Assembly: GCA_019671005.1 (NCBI GenBank) | Contig: CM033726.1 | Location: 17,481,608 to 17,545,607 of the forward strand | DNA length: 64,000 nucleotides | Origin: Hibiscus mutabilis | Lineage: Eukaryota > Streptophyta > Magnoliopsida > Malvales > Malvaceae | Direction of reading: 5' to 3' | In this document: positions 1 through 12,115 of the stretch, piece by piece | How positions within the stretch are numbered: position 1 is the stretch's first letter | Layout of the letters: every line of letters begins with the position of its first letter | Notes under the pieces: generated by a model | Seen by the model: only the letters and a program-made list of their open reading frames with translations | The model's database searches: none | What the model was told of the DNA's origin: nothing | Made by a program: the position numbers and the translations under genes

Positions 1-1571
1 TGGAGATTTCGTTGATCTTTAATAATAAGTTGTTTAATCGATTAATTGATTATTGGCGTTTCAGTATTTCAGGTCCTTTTTGTCCTTCTACAAAAAATCA
101 TTTAGTTCAAAACTTGAGGGTATATCCATCATTTTGATTAATTTAGTGATCTGGTGCCTGAGGATATTTCAGTCATTACATTCATTCTAACCAATTCAGT
201 CTTATGTCATTTAGATCAACTCAGAATTCTAAAGTACTTTCAGAGATTTTATCTTCAAAGTTTTATCCAAAATTTGAGATAAATTTAAGTATTTTATTGT
301 CTCACATACTACCATCATGATACCGAGATCTTTCCCAATAGTTTAAGGATTTTAGATAACGTAGTTGTTTTATCAGATCAAGTGTAGATTTCAAATCATT
401 TCCTTAGTTGGGGGTATATTTGTCATTCTTTCATCTCAAGGGTAATTTGGTCTTTTTATAACCAATTATTTCAGATATTGATTCCATTAAAATGAATATT
501 TAGAAATGGAGATTTACTAATTATTAATTATTTACTGAACTCAGAGACCCTCTTGATTATCAAGCTTCTTATTCGAATATTCAGTCTTGTCCAAATTACC
601 CTTTCTATTTTTTGCAATAGATTTGACTTAAGCTGAGCTAACAATACGTTTAATCATAATCACGCATATATTAGCCAGATACCATCATGTTTCATAAAAC
701 ATGCAGGGAGTAGTAATGTATTACTTTGAATCCTTGTTATATCGGTCGACCCTTGAAACGAAATTCGAACACTCTCGAACCCGAATTTGACGTCCTTAAC
801 ATCTCGAATGCGAAGATATATGAATACCTTCAATTAAGCATAATCCATAATCAATCCTTAGCTTGATCACATAACTCATAAACTGAAAAACTAAACACAT
901 GCATCCTCAGGTTCAAGGTCAGATCCGAAGGCTTTTGGGTTAGAATTTCATGAAACGGACTTCAAAAATGGACTCAAGACGTCAAAAAACATTTGATAGA
1001 GGTTTTTGAAAAATTTGACTTTTTGATCAAAATCAACGCTGCAATTAACAATCAACACTGACATCATCAGTCAACGGTCAACATTGATGTCATAAATCAA
1101 CTAGTCAATCGGGTTGACTCAGACGAGTTGACTCACTAAGTTAACTTAGACTGAGTTAACTCGGATTGAGTTGACTCAGACTGAGTTGGTCAACGGGTCG
1201 GTCAAACATGTCGGGTCCAATAGGTCACAGGTCGGGTCGAATACGGGTTAACGGGCTTGACTATTGGGCCTTAACGGGCCGACCCATGTCTTGGTTAATT
1301 AACCAAGCCTAGCCTGCCAAGACCGATCTGGGCCGGTTCGGTCGGTTGAAAAAAATGTTGGATCGGTTCGAGGTTAGGTTCGGCCTACTTACCCCAAAAT
1401 TATAGCTTCACCGGCGGCTCACCGGAGATGTCACCGACGACCTCAAAAATACGTTTTTGTCTGAAAAGTTTTTAGCTCCTCAGACTCATAACCAACAAAC
1501 AACCCAGGAAATATTCAAATAATGCTAAAAACGGATCGAAAATTACCCAAACTTACCAGAAACGTAAAAGA
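1..1571. other. Gene-free region, probable decayed LTR (left part)
   Basis: No coding region is supported here. From about 1020 to 1400 the sequence is dominated by short GTTGACTC / GGTCAAC / CGGGTC motifs and then a patch with CACCGGCGGCTCACCGG. The same order (GTCAA-rich, then CGGCTCGGTC-rich, then a GC-rich block) is seen in the minus-oriented LTRs at 37250-37540 and 55020-55280. A matching GC-rich block continues at 20355. I infer an old LTR split by the solo LTR insertion. No terminal repeats or flanking duplication are visible, so this is weak. Confidence 0.35.
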
Positions 1572-1878
1572 ATGGCTGTAACATCCCAAAACCTGACCTA
1601 GTTATAAATTAGATTTTGGTGACATAAAATTTGATTCTCGGTGAGTCAAAATAATCATTGACCATGTGGTAATTTCACATGTGTAATTATGCATTGCAAC
1701 TGACATTGGACTATTGATGAACATAGGACCAAAAATAAAAGATTGAAGATTAAAAATTTATTGTGAAATTCTGAAATGTTTTAAGCCGGAACCGATATGG
1801 AATAGCCTGTACCAATATGATAATTTAACATTGTAGATTAAAGGTCGAATAGGGTACCATTAGGGCATGGCCCGTATC

Positions 1879-1938
<60 letters not shown>
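1879..1938. repeat. (AAT)n microsatellite, 20 units
   Basis: A perfect AAT run of 60 bp lies inside the left half of the solo LTR. It gives an artificial poly-asparagine reading frame that should not be treated as a gene. Confidence 0.95.
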
Positions 1939-3419
1939 CCCACGAGTAAGGAAACCAATTACATGGCTCCTACGACGTGGGGGCAAGAAACAATTCATGG
2001 TTTGTCTTCAATTCCACGTGGAGAATTAAGGGGAAATCCATGGCATGGCAGTCATTTTGTTGGAAAAGCCATTCATGACTAGCAAACCTACGGCTAAAGA
2101 AAAGTACTGGTTTTAAGCCACATGGAATTAATGGACACTAAGGTGTCCTTATTCCATGCACGTGGAAGCCCATGAAATGCTTGGGATGCTTTCCCATGTT
2201 ATGTGGAAAGCCAAGGATACTAAGGCTTATTATTTCGCGCCAAGTGGATAGCCAAAGACATAAATATTGTTCCTCTTTAAGACACGTGGGAAGTAGGTGA
2301 GAGCTATAAAATATAACAAGAAATTCCCTTTGGGGAACGAGAATGTTTAGCTTCGATTATAAGTAAGAAAGAATAATTTTTTTAAGGGGCGAATGTTTTA
2401 GAAAGAGGAGGAGTTCAAATGATTTAAATTGGAAAAGGCGGAATTGGAACACGAATTGGCAGAATCCTCCTAAGTTCGGGATAAGTCAAAAATCACCGAA
2501 TAATTTGACAAATTTAAGAAACTATCATAAGCTCGGAATGTGGTGAGTGTAGTTACATTGTTTGGATTACATTATATAATTTATTATATTGTTCATGAAA
2601 ACATGCGTCGACTCTCACCAAGCTAGCTGATGACAATTAAGTATTTGCTAGAACATACTTTATGTTTTCATAAATATTACCCTTCAACATACCTTTCTGG
2701 ATGCTTCATAAGTTGCTGTTGGAAAGTAGTATGTTTGATTAATATGGTTTTAGAAGTAAATTGTTGCTGTATATTCAACTATTAGATGTTATAATATAGA
2801 AAATACAAGTTTTAAGTAATTTGTTGATTTGATTTCTGAAAGGAAGCTATTGATCCATATCACCGAATGGGGAACACGAAAAACAATGAGGTTGAATTGT
2901 TAGTCCTTTGAATTAATTAAGGTCGAAAAAAAGATTAGTAGGTATTGTAATCACTCATTTTTATCCGGTTTGTAAATATTGTTAATATAATAATTAAAGG
3001 GTATTATTATTGCATGTGGGCATGTTATCTATGTGTTTATGTACGTCTGATTAATATGTGCGTAAAATATGTGTGTGATAGGTGTGAGTGCACGTATATT
3101 ATACATATTATGTATGTGTTATTAAGGTTTGATAATATTTATTAGAGATATTAATATGTTATATGTGTGTTTTATATTGCATGAGTGTTTGTATTAATAT
3201 ATTATGTGTATGCACGTATTAAGGTATGTGTAAGTATTATATGTGTGTAATTTATGTATATAATGCGTGAATGTGTACGTACAAACATAAACATGTATGT
3301 TAGTTATTAGTTATGTTATTAAGATTACATGTATTATATAAGGTATGTATATTATGTGTGATCGTTCTAACGTATTTGCATATGATGTATGTATGTGCAT
3401 GTATTAAAATATAAGTTTA

Positions 3420-3420
<1 letters not shown>

Positions 3421-3465
<45 letters not shown>
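3421..3465. repeat. (ATT)n microsatellite in O1 5' LTR
   Basis: An ATT run of 45 bp. The matching run in the 3' LTR (15166-15198) is only 33 bp, so it has changed length since insertion. Confidence 0.9.
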
Positions 3466-3877
3466 GGTTATATAAATATGAAAGCAGATTATAAATAAAA
3501 CCCATTTTATTAGGGTCCAGTCCATTTACATATATATAAAAAAGGGTCTAAATTATTTTACAAGGCCCATTCGGCCAGAGCCCATACCCAATATCCCAAA
3601 ACCATAACACATATCAGACTATCTAAACCCTAATTGTTCTTATCCCTTGCGCAGCTAAAGGAGGGCCATTGGATTGGATCCAAATCCAACGGCCTAGATC
3701 AAACCATAAAGTCTCTCCAGCTGGCCGAGTGGAACCACGCGCGGGTCGTTTGGCTCCACACGCGCGCGTGTATCACACACGCAAGACTCTTCGGCTAATG
3801 AGCTCCACGTGGCAAGATCCTGGGCAGTCTCGTCTTTCCCCAGATCGAATCCTAGTAGCCCATCTTCAAACCACCCC

Positions 3878-3903
3878 CCGTTGGATCAGATCTGATCCAA
3901 CGG
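3878..3903. repeat. Perfect 26-bp palindrome in O1 LTR
   Basis: The 26 bases are their own reverse complement, centred on AGATCT with CCGTTGGATC / GATCCAACGG arms. In the 3' LTR the right arm is partly deleted (near 15612-15640). A related GGACCGTTGGATC motif with a weaker right arm is in the O2 LTR near 61046. A second imperfect inverted repeat of the same words lies at 3671-3694. It may be an LTR regulatory or structural element; its function is unknown. Confidence 0.8.
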
Positions 3904-5789
3904 CCAAGGGACGCTCTGACTATATGATCACCACTACCACGCCGTCGTACCACCGGCTCCAACCACCGTGCAGGGGCGTGCAAGAACAAGAAACAAAGGA
4001 CTGTCTGTACAAAACGGGGCCAAAAATATGTATTTCTATATATTATTTCTACCAAAAACGGTCAGAGATCAGGCATATATGTAAACCAACAAAAGTGTAA
4101 AAGATGGGGGGTTATTAGTTTTCTAGAAATAAAAAAGACAAAAAGAAAAACAAAAAGTTTCGTGGTAATCCTTTCTTCTTTTTCTCATATATGTGTACAA
4201 AAAAAAACGTGCAAGAGTTTGGTTCTTACCCTCGCCGATTAAGGTTCTCCGTCACCGGTAATAAGCTGTAAGGCTCTTAAGCCAAACACGGTGAACTGGT
4301 GAAAGGGAGGGATTGTTTGGTCTTAGTTTACAAAACATTTTTTAAAAAAAAGGGAGAAAGAGTTTCGGTTTTTTTTTAGATCTAGAAAAATAGGTCTCTT
4401 TCTTATAAAATCTAAGGTTGGATGTGAGTTTAGAGTGAAAATGGGGGTGTTTTAGGCCATGGTTCAAGGACCGCCGGCGCCGGCGAGCGGCGGCCGACGG
4501 TGGTCTGAGGGGGCCAATACGGCGGAAGCTCGCCAATTTCTAGAGAATAGGGCGGCCGATGTAGGTTCATTTGGCTTCGAGTTGAGAGAATAATAAAAGG
4601 GGGGAAGAGTTTATTTTGAAGTCAAAATTTAAAATGCCAAAAAGGCAGATTTCGGGCTAAAGGGGTTTATTTATAGACCTAGTTGTTTTAAAAATGGTAT
4701 AATAACGGTTTTAATCCCCCCCGCGTTTCTAGATTTTTCGTTTTGAGCTCGCCGCATGGGTCAATTACAATTCCGGTCTTTTTTTCTATTTTATTTCAAT
4801 TTGATCACTAAATTAACCGAAATCAGATTTATAATGGTGAAATCACATGTTGAACCATCCCGCGTTTTCAAAGTTTCCATTTTGTGTGTGCCCCTTGGTC
4901 ATATTACACATCTGGTCCTTCCCAGTTTATTCCAGTTTCCAAATAAGCCCTTAAATCGTTTTTATATCTTTTAATTTCTGTTTCCTATGTTCTTTATTTT
5001 TCATTTCAGTCCTCTTTTCATATCTAAATATACATGTTTTTATCATGCTTTTAATCTGTTGATGTGGCCTTTTTGTGTTTTCTTGTGTTTTTTTGTTTCA
5101 TATTCTCAGTTTATATATATATGTTTAGTATATGATGTTATGTGCTGTTATATTCTCGTTCGATTGTACGTATCATACATGTTCGATTCGTTTTTTGTTG
5201 ACTTGTATATAGCATGTTCTTGTATTTAGCATGTATTGTATGTTCTCTTTGCTTCTAGGTTATACATTGGTATGTTTTCTTTTGTCGCGAACAATACCAT
5301 GTTTTTTATTTTATGTATGTAAATTATGTCACGTGCTAAGCATTAAATACATGTTCGCTTTTTGCTTTGATTCATTAGTATCGTGCCATGTTACATGTAT
5401 GTCATGTATATTTTGCATTAGGTTTTTATATTTTAAAATGTATACATGTGTCCTAGCATGCTTTACTGTTTTTTGGCATTTTAGATTATAGGTCAAGATG
5501 GGTGTTGTTTGTCACACATTAATGTCATGTCATGTTTTATTTTAGGTTGGGTCATATATTAATTTTTTTAGCATGTTGTTTAAATGTTATTAGCTTAACA
5601 TCATATTATATGTATGTCATGCATATTTCGCATTGGTGTGTTCTTTATGTGTTCAAGCATGTTATAATCAATTAATTGTTCATTTGTAAGCATGTTTTTT
5701 CTTTTTGGGTTTATGTTGTTGCTCTGTTTTTTAACATGATATGTTATATTTTTGTTGCTCATGTATTTTATTACTTTCGTTTAACATTC

Positions 5790-7667
5790 ACATTATGCAA
5801 ACTTAACAAAATGAATTATAAAAAACCAACATTCACATTAACATGGTACTAAAACCTAAAAAACATGGATGTCACAATGTTAAACGAAAGTAAGAAAATA
5901 CATGAGCAACAAAAATATAACATATCATGTTAAAAAACAGAGCAACAACATAAACCCAAAAAGAAAAAACATGCTTCCAAATGAACAATTAATTGATTAT
6001 AACATGCTTGAACACATAAAGAACACACCAATGCGAAATATGCATGACATACATATAATATGATGTTAAGCTAATAACATCTAAACAACATGCTAAAAAA
6101 TTAATATATGACCCAACCTAAAATAAAACATGACATGACATTAATGTGTGACAAACAACACCCATCTTGACCTATAATCTAAAATGCCAAAAAACAGTAA
6201 AGCATGCTAGGACACATGTATACATCTTAAAATATAAAACCTGATGCAAAATATACATGACATACATGTAACATGGCACGATACTAATGAATCAAAGCAA
6301 AAAGCGAACATGTATTTAATGCTTAGCACGTGACATAATTTACATACATAAAATAAAAAACATGGTATTGTTCGCGACAAAAGAAAACATACCAATGTAT
6401 AACCTAGAAACAAAGAGAGCATACAATACATGCTAAATACGAGAACATGCTATATACAAGTCAACAAAAAACGAATCGAACATGTATGATACGAACAATC
6501 GAACGAGAATATAACAACACATAACATCATATACTAAACTGAGAATATGAAACAAAAAAACACAAGAAAACACAAAAGGCCACATCAACAGATTAAAAGC
6601 ATGATAAAAAGATGAATATTTAGATATGAAAAGATGACTGAAATGAAAAATAAAGAACATAGGAAACATAAATTAAAAGATATAAAACGATTTAAGGGCT
6701 TATTTGGAAATTGGAATAAACTAGGAAGGACCAGATGTGTAATATGACCAAGGGGCACACACAAAATGGAAACTTTGAAAACGCGGGATGGTTCAACATG
6801 TGATTTCACCATTATAAATATGATTTCGGTTAATTTAGTGATCAAATTGAAATAAAACAGAAAAGAAAAAGGACCGGAATTGTAATTGACCCATGCGGCG
6901 AGCTCAAAACGAAAAATCTAGAAACGCGGGGGGATTAAAACCGTTATTATACCATTTTTAAAACAACCAGGTTTATAAATAAACCCCCTTAGCCCGAAAT
7001 CTGCCTCTTTGGCATTTTAAATTTTGACTTCAAAATAAACTCTTCCCCCTTCTATTATTCACTCAACTCGAAGCCAAATGAACCTACATCGGCCGCCTTA
7101 TTCTCTAGAAATTGGCGAGCTTCCGCCGTATCAGCCCCATCAGACCACCGCCGGTCGCCGCTCGCCGCTCGCCGGCAGTCCTCGAACCATGGCCTAAAAC
7201 ACCCCCTTTTCACTCTAAACCCACATCCAACCTTAGATTTTAGAAGAAATAGACCTATTTTTCTAGATCTAAAAAAACAAAACCGAAACTCTTTCTCCCT
7301 TTTTTTTTTAAAAATGTTTTGTAAACTAAGACCAAACAATCCCTCCCTTTCACATGTTCACCGTGTTTGGCTTAAGAGCCTTACAACTTATTACCGGCGG
7401 AGGAGAACCTTAATCTGCGAGGGTAAGAACCAAACTCTTGCACGTTTTTTTGTACACATATATGAGAAAAAGAAGAAGGGATTACCACGAAACTCTTTGT
7501 TTTTCTTTTTGTCTTTTTTATTTCTGGAAAACTGATAACCCCCATCTTTCACACTTTTGTTGGTTTACATATATGTCTAATCTCTGACCGTTTTTGGTAG
7601 AAATAACATATAGAAATACATATTTTTGGCCCCATTTTGTACTGACAGTCATTTGTTTCTTTTTCTA
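5790..7667 (-). repeat. Inverted partial LTR copy forming a long palindrome
   Basis: The sequence at 5876-7667 is the reverse complement of 3982-5789, with an 86-bp spacer (5790-5875) between the arms. The GC-rich GGCGAGCGGCGGCC block at 4480 reappears reverse-complemented near 7150. The inverted arm shares several variants with the 3' LTR rather than with its own forward arm, for example TGTTCTCGTATT and GATTGTTCGTATC, yet keeps about 20 bases near 7235 that the 3' LTR has lost. It therefore looks like a third LTR copy and not a simple fold-back of the forward arm. Confidence 0.85.
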
Positions 7668-7881
7668 GTCCTTCCCCATTCGTAACCGACTCCTGAACCC
7701 AATAGTTTTCAAATCTCTTGTTTTATGGTGTCCGACCTACCTAAGTGGTCGGTGGCGGCTCCAATTTCTAAATAAAACGTGATTATTTTAAAACCCCTAC
7801 GGAATAAATATTTTAATACCCGAAAGACAAATAACACTTCAAAAATCAGTTTTTTTAGCGAATCGGAGACATCTCTACAGA

Positions 7882-7900
7882 TGGCGACTCCGCTGGGGAC
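7882..7900 (+). other. O1 primer-binding site
   Basis: TGGCGACTCCGCTGGGGAC lies two bases after the CTACA end of the 5' LTR. Its opening TGG pairs with a tRNA CCA end. From recollection, sites of this type in Ogre elements match tRNA-Arg. The same site with one change follows the O2 LTR at 63784. Confidence 0.82.
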
Positions 7901-8558
7901 TATTTTTGTTGTCTCAAAAACAAAATGAGAGTCAAGCTTTTTCAAATAATTACCGCTTTATTAGTATTAGAAGTTCTAGATTAAAGCAACTATTAAACTA
8001 ACATTTGGTTATAAGTGCGCGTTTATTTTAACGCATTTAAAATTTGGCATATAAACCCGTCCTTTTAAGTGGGGGAAAATGCAAATGCTTTCGTGGAGAT
8101 ATCGTTCTCTCGTGTAGGCCCTAGCAAGTATCCTTCGGGGCTCGAGTACCTTATGCTTTCGTAAGGATATCGTTCCTTCGTGCAGGCATAAGCGAATGGG
8201 TCCCCCTGAATTAAACCCGGTTGAAAGAAACCTATAATGGGTGATGATCGGGGGCCTTGCTACTCTTAGTAGAGGACAACAAGGACAATTCGGGTACCTC
8301 ATAGAACCAGAACTGCATGTAGAGAACATATAGAAACCTACCCTGTTAGAGCCATGCGGATAACCTTAGGTGTCTTAGACGGGATATAAATAGGATTGCT
8401 TTGTTTGTTTATCGCATTTAATTTGCCCTTTATTGTGTACTTATTATTTTTTTCGGTACTGACTTGTTTCCTTTTTGTTTTGTTTTTGCATATCATCACA
8501 TTCGTATTACAGTGGGCATTGATTCCCGAGTGGTTTCTCCCATAATAGAAGATTGTTC
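7901..8558 (+). other. O1 5' leader with a direct repeat
   Basis: This is the untranslated leader between the primer site and the first gag-like remnant. A roughly 36-bp unit (ATGCTTTCGT...GATATCGTTC) occurs at about 8084-8120 and again at 8151-8187, suggesting structured leader RNA. No ORF in it resembles a known protein. Confidence 0.55.
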
Positions 8559-9307
8559 ATGATGGACCAAAGGTTCTTTGACCTGAAGGAAAGGGGTCCA
8601 GTTCTAGAGTTCCATCCTGAGACTAGGCCAGGAACAACCGAAAAAGAATCGGTCAAGGACTCCAGAAAAGATTCAGTAAGCAGTGTCAGTTCTGGTAACA
8701 AGTAAGATGAAATACAAGAACTAAAGAAGCAGATGTCCAAGATGATAGACCAGATGAATGCTATGATGAAAGGCAAGCAACATGTCGAACTCATAAAAGA
8801 TTCGATCGAGGATCAGAATGTGGAACAGAATGGTCAAAATGTTGAGACAAACAACACCGCTAAATACGACAAATCGAATCCCTTTGTAATCAATCTCAAG
8901 AAGCAGACAAGCAACATATCTGGGTAGATACCAAGGGAACAGAGACAAGACCAGGGGAAGCTCGAGAATCCAATGACATCAGAAGACATTATCTTATACC
9001 CATGAGATACACCGAGTTACTTCCCTTGCTTGTCGAACGGATCCTTATCATACCAGTGAAGTCTGTACCAAGGAAACCTCCTTATCCGAAGAGTTACAAC
9101 AGTCGTGTCTGGTGCAGCTACCACATAGGCGATTCGAGTCATCACACTGAAAATTGTAGGGCCCTGAAGGACAGAGTTCAAGATCTTATCAGAATAGAGT
9201 TTTGGGTTTTGAAGACGGACAACCCCAATTCTACAGCGAGCCAGCCGTTGCCCGAGGGGAAAAGTCGAAGAAGGGTCAAAGCCCGGCCCAAGGTTCAGGC
9301 AACATAG
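8559..9307 (+). pseudogene. O1 gag-like fragment A (N- and C-terminal pieces)
   Basis: Reading from ATG at 8559 gives 48 codons and an in-frame TAA (8703-8705). The same frame then continues as a charged helical stretch (IQELKKQMSKMIDQMNAMM) of the type that opens Ogre gag proteins, up to a TAG near 8925. In another frame, 9002-9307 begins MRYTELLPLLVER and holds the zinc-knuckle-like block CSYHIGDSSHHTENC followed by ALKDRVQDLI, which is the usual end of Tat/Ogre gag. The large capsid-like gag domain that should lie between these pieces is absent. This is therefore an internally deleted, frameshifted gag copy sitting where the front of the accessory ORF would be expected. A second gag copy follows at 10240. 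Confidence 0.68.
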
Positions 9308-9312
9308 AAGTG

Positions 9313-10022
9313 GGTCACTCAAGCGGGATAAATTTAGGAGTCAAGAATAAAAGTGTCTCAGAAGATGAACTTGCACGCAAGTACGACCAGCTCGAACATG
9401 AGAGGCACGATCTGAGCATGAAATTGAAGAGTGTACAAGATGAGTACCAGAAGCTGCAATTTGAATTCAAGAATGTCGGTCTGGGTGACACCGCTGAAGA
9501 ATGGATCAATAGTATGATTCGGTTGAGGAACGATTCAGAATGCTGGAAGCAGAAATGCAAGAATAGTAAGAATAAAGTCAGATTATTATCACAGAAGCTG
9601 AAAGAAGCTGAGAGCCAACGCGACATCCTTCAAAATGAGTTGGAAAGCAGTCTGGTCATGGATGATATCCTGAAATCAAGCCTGCAGCAGGAAATGAATG
9701 AATCACAAGCCTTTCAAATGGAAAATGCAGCACTCAAAGAACAGATAGCGAGGCTCAAAACTTCTTTATGTACCAGCAAGATCCGTGCTGGGCAGTGACC
9801 GTTAAGCTACAAAAGGCCGAGTAAACAATACAGGAGAAAGACCGAGACATGAAGATCGTTACGACTCAAGCCCGACAAGTAGCTCAACAGGTAGCAGATT
9901 TAGCTAATGCAGCAGGGCCGATAAGCCAGAATATGGATCCAGCGTTGAACCGCGCAGAAAAGCTAATAGGACTATTAAATGAGATCAAGAAATTAGGTGC
10001 CAAGGCTCACCGCTATCTGTAA
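9313..10022 (+). pseudogene. O1 accessory ORF1 C-terminal coiled-coil remnant
   Basis: An open frame to 9798 encodes a strongly charged, heptad-like protein (ELARKYDQLEHERHDL, then SQKLKEAESQRDILQNELES), a predicted long coiled coil. After a stop and frame change, the piece to 10022 contains ARQVAQQVADLANAAG and ends ...LLNEIKKLGAKAHRYL-stop. This closing pattern resembles the C-terminus of the accessory ORF upstream of gag in Ogre-type elements. The N-terminal domain of that protein is missing; gag-like fragment A occupies its place. The role of this ORF is unknown even in intact elements. It could also be a chance coiled coil, but its position just ahead of gag fits. Confidence 0.55.
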
Positions 10023-10239
10023 ACCTCTAATACCGGATGTACTAAAACCTTTTGGTCTAAATGAAAGATGTCCTATAGGGACAAATCACTTGCGAAATCA
10101 ATGTCTTATTGCATTCATGCATTGCATTTGCATCATGTCCTTTGCATTGTTTAATAATTTTATCATCGCATGGCACTTCATCATTTAATACTTGGGGTTC
10201 GATGGCAGAATTAGTTTGAAAATGGAATGAACCGAAGAG
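10023..10239 (+). other. O1 spacer between ORF1 remnant and gag
   Basis: About 215 non-coding bases with repeated TTGCAT/CATTGC words. An in-frame TGA at 10228-10230 cuts gag off from the ATG at 10222, so the original gag start has been lost. Confidence 0.5.
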
Positions 10240-10920
10240 TTGAGGCTTGACCAGCTAGAAGAAAGAATCAAGAAAGAGCTGAAGAAGAAAGAAAAGACAA
10301 ATGTTTTCAATACGAGGAAACTCTGCCTAGTCCCTGATTTGGTCATTCCTTCGGATTTCAAGGTTCCCAGATTTGTGCAGTATGACGGAACCAGCTGCCC
10401 GAAGATTCACTTAACCATGTTCTGTAGAAAAATAGAGGGATACATGAAGAGTGAAGAGTTGTTGATCCACCACTTCCACGATAGCCTAACGGGACATGCA
10501 ACAGTGTGGTATAACCGTTTGAACAGAAACCAAGTTAGGTCATGGGGTGACCTCGCTAATGCCTTCTTGAGTCAATACAAATATGCTTTAGATTTAGCGC
10601 CCTGTCGTCAGTTTCTTCAGAATGAGAAAATGAGACCAAATGAAAACTTCAGGGAATATGCACTAAGGTGGCGATGTTTGGCGACCCATGTCCAGCCTAC
10701 TATAGCAGAAGAAGAGTTGACTCCCTTGTTCCATGCAACACTTCCATCCCCTTTATTCGATGTGATGTTAGAGAAATCGAGAAACAGATTTGAAGATTTC
10801 ATGACGATTGGAGAAAGGATAGAATACACAATCAAAGAAGGAAAATTGGGGTCTAAGTCTAAGGACCGAATCAAAAATAAGATAGATAAAGACGGAGAGG
10901 TAAATGAGTGTCATCTCTAA
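10240..10920 (+). pseudogene. O1 gag, retrotransposon gag domain (copy B)
   Basis: This 226-codon frame matches the plant retrotransposon gag (capsid-like) domain. In order it shows LCLVPDLVIPSDFKVPRF, YDGTSCPK, the LTGHATVWYNRL block with its aromatic W-Y pair, RSWGDLANAFLSQYK, NFREYALRWRCLA and FMTIGERIEYTIKEGKLG. Gag would build the particle that packages the element RNA. The frame has no ATG at its head: it opens at TTG 10240, just after an in-frame stop, so the start is damaged. The domain itself is uninterrupted to the TAA at 10918-10920. It is followed by the zinc-knuckle segment at 10999. Confidence 0.82.
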
Positions 10921-10998
10921 GGTTCGCATGGCTGTAAAAAAAGAAGATAGACTGACACATCAGGGTCATCAAGGAAAATTCCTCGGACGAGCACAAAT

Positions 10999-11304
10999 TT
11001 GGAAGTGTTCAGAACATCTATCTCAGATATTTGGCCTCATTTGGTATGGGGTCACTATCTTGCTCCTAGGCCGATGAAGATCGCACCTGATCCGTCTGCC
11101 CATAGTATTGACTCAAGTAGCACATGCAAATTCCATATGGGGGCACCGGGGTATCCCACCAGAAAATGTAGACCTTTATTGGAGGAAATCAAGAAGCTGA
11201 TTAATGATGGAACCGTGACACAAGAGCTGATCCAGCAGTGGAAGACCAAGGATGAGGGGCAAGTCTGCATAGTGCTGAGGAAGCCAGAGATATCTCTACA
11301 TTAG
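10999..11304 (+). pseudogene. O1 gag C-terminal segment (copy B)
   Basis: The frame carries CKFHMGAPGYPTRKC followed by RPLLEEIKKLINDGTV. This has the same layout as the C-terminal block of fragment A (CSYHIGDSSHHTENC / ALKDRVQDLI). The usual histidine after the glycine is replaced (GYP where GH is expected), so zinc binding is doubtful. A stop follows at 11304. In the next frame the bases around 11295-11320 read STLEDFPE, suggesting the original protein continued before decay. No protease or RT follows. Confidence 0.7.
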
Positions 11305-11984
11305 AAGACTTCCCTGAAGTAATACAAGGAATCAACTTTACCACCTGTAGCCCACATGTGGTAAAGATCTTTTGTGAATGAGCATGTTTGTTGATTTTTA
11401 TTCCAATGAAGAACACATTTCGCTTAACATATAATGTTCTTGAAAGCACATAGATATATATTTTCTCGCCGTTGTAGGACACTGGATATTAATTGCAAGA
11501 TGTGACATTAGATAGATGTTGTGACAACGATGAGGTATGATCTTCCCTACCAGACTCTGGTCAGCAAAGCGAGATTACTACTCTTTCGATGGTGTTCAAG
11601 GACGAAAAAGCTCCAAATGTCAACCATGTAGAGTTGCCTGAAATTGAAACTCTAGGCACAATCTTCTAGGTGGTAAAGAAAAAACAAGAAATAAAAAGGG
11701 GAAAAATGGAAAAAGAAAGAAAAAAAGAAAAGAATAATAAAAAGTACTCTTATGTTTGAAACCTGGTAAAAGGCTTGTTCGGATAAGAGTGTGGGTATTT
11801 TGGGGCACTCCGCTGAAGCGATAAGGTGGAGATACATCATCCAATTCAAGAAACCTTAGCTTCATGAGTGATGGTAATATTTTCAAATCGTGACTATGCC
11901 GAGTAACATCGAGCAATGTTGTTTGCTCCATCGTTGCCCTCAAGACAAAGGACTGTGACGAATTGATTTCCTCAAATAATGATA

Positions 11985-12115
11985 AAAGCGAAAAAAGGAA
12001 AAAAAAGAGAAAAAAAGAGAAAAAGAAAAAAAAGAAAAAAGAAAGAAAATGGGGAAAAAGAAAAGAAGGAGAAAGGAAGAGAAAAGAAAAGGGAGAAAAA
12101 TAAACGATAGCATAG
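11985..12115 (+). repeat. Purine-rich (GA/AAAG) tract 1
   Basis: A nearly uninterrupted A/G run on the + strand. The opposite strand gives artificial Phe/Ser/Leu-rich frames. A shorter similar tract lies at about 11680-11750. Confidence 0.8.

Larger units (their letters stand above)
2946..7879 (+). repeat. O1 5' LTR, rearranged (4.93 kb)
   Basis: Three blocks are visible by comparison with the intact 3' LTR. 2946-5789 is direct and matches 14687-17496. 5790-7667 is inverted and matches roughly 17583 back to 15717. 7668-7879 is direct again and matches the last ~210 bases. About 230 bases of the normal LTR (equivalent to 17584-17812) are missing. The LTR therefore exceeds its partner by about 1.6 kb. 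It contains an ATT microsatellite (3421-3465) and a GC-rich block near 4470-4560. Apparent short ORFs in both arms are non-genic. Confidence 0.88.

Noticed and set aside
1867..2082. Poly-asparagine protein
   Set aside because: It is the translation of the (AAT)20 microsatellite in a solo LTR.
4756..6845. Several 60-90 codon frames in the O1 5' LTR that encode nearly identical peptides on opposite strands
   Set aside because: They are mirror images produced by the inverted LTR duplication and the T-rich sequence. No start context, no homology, and the same text in the 3' LTR is broken.
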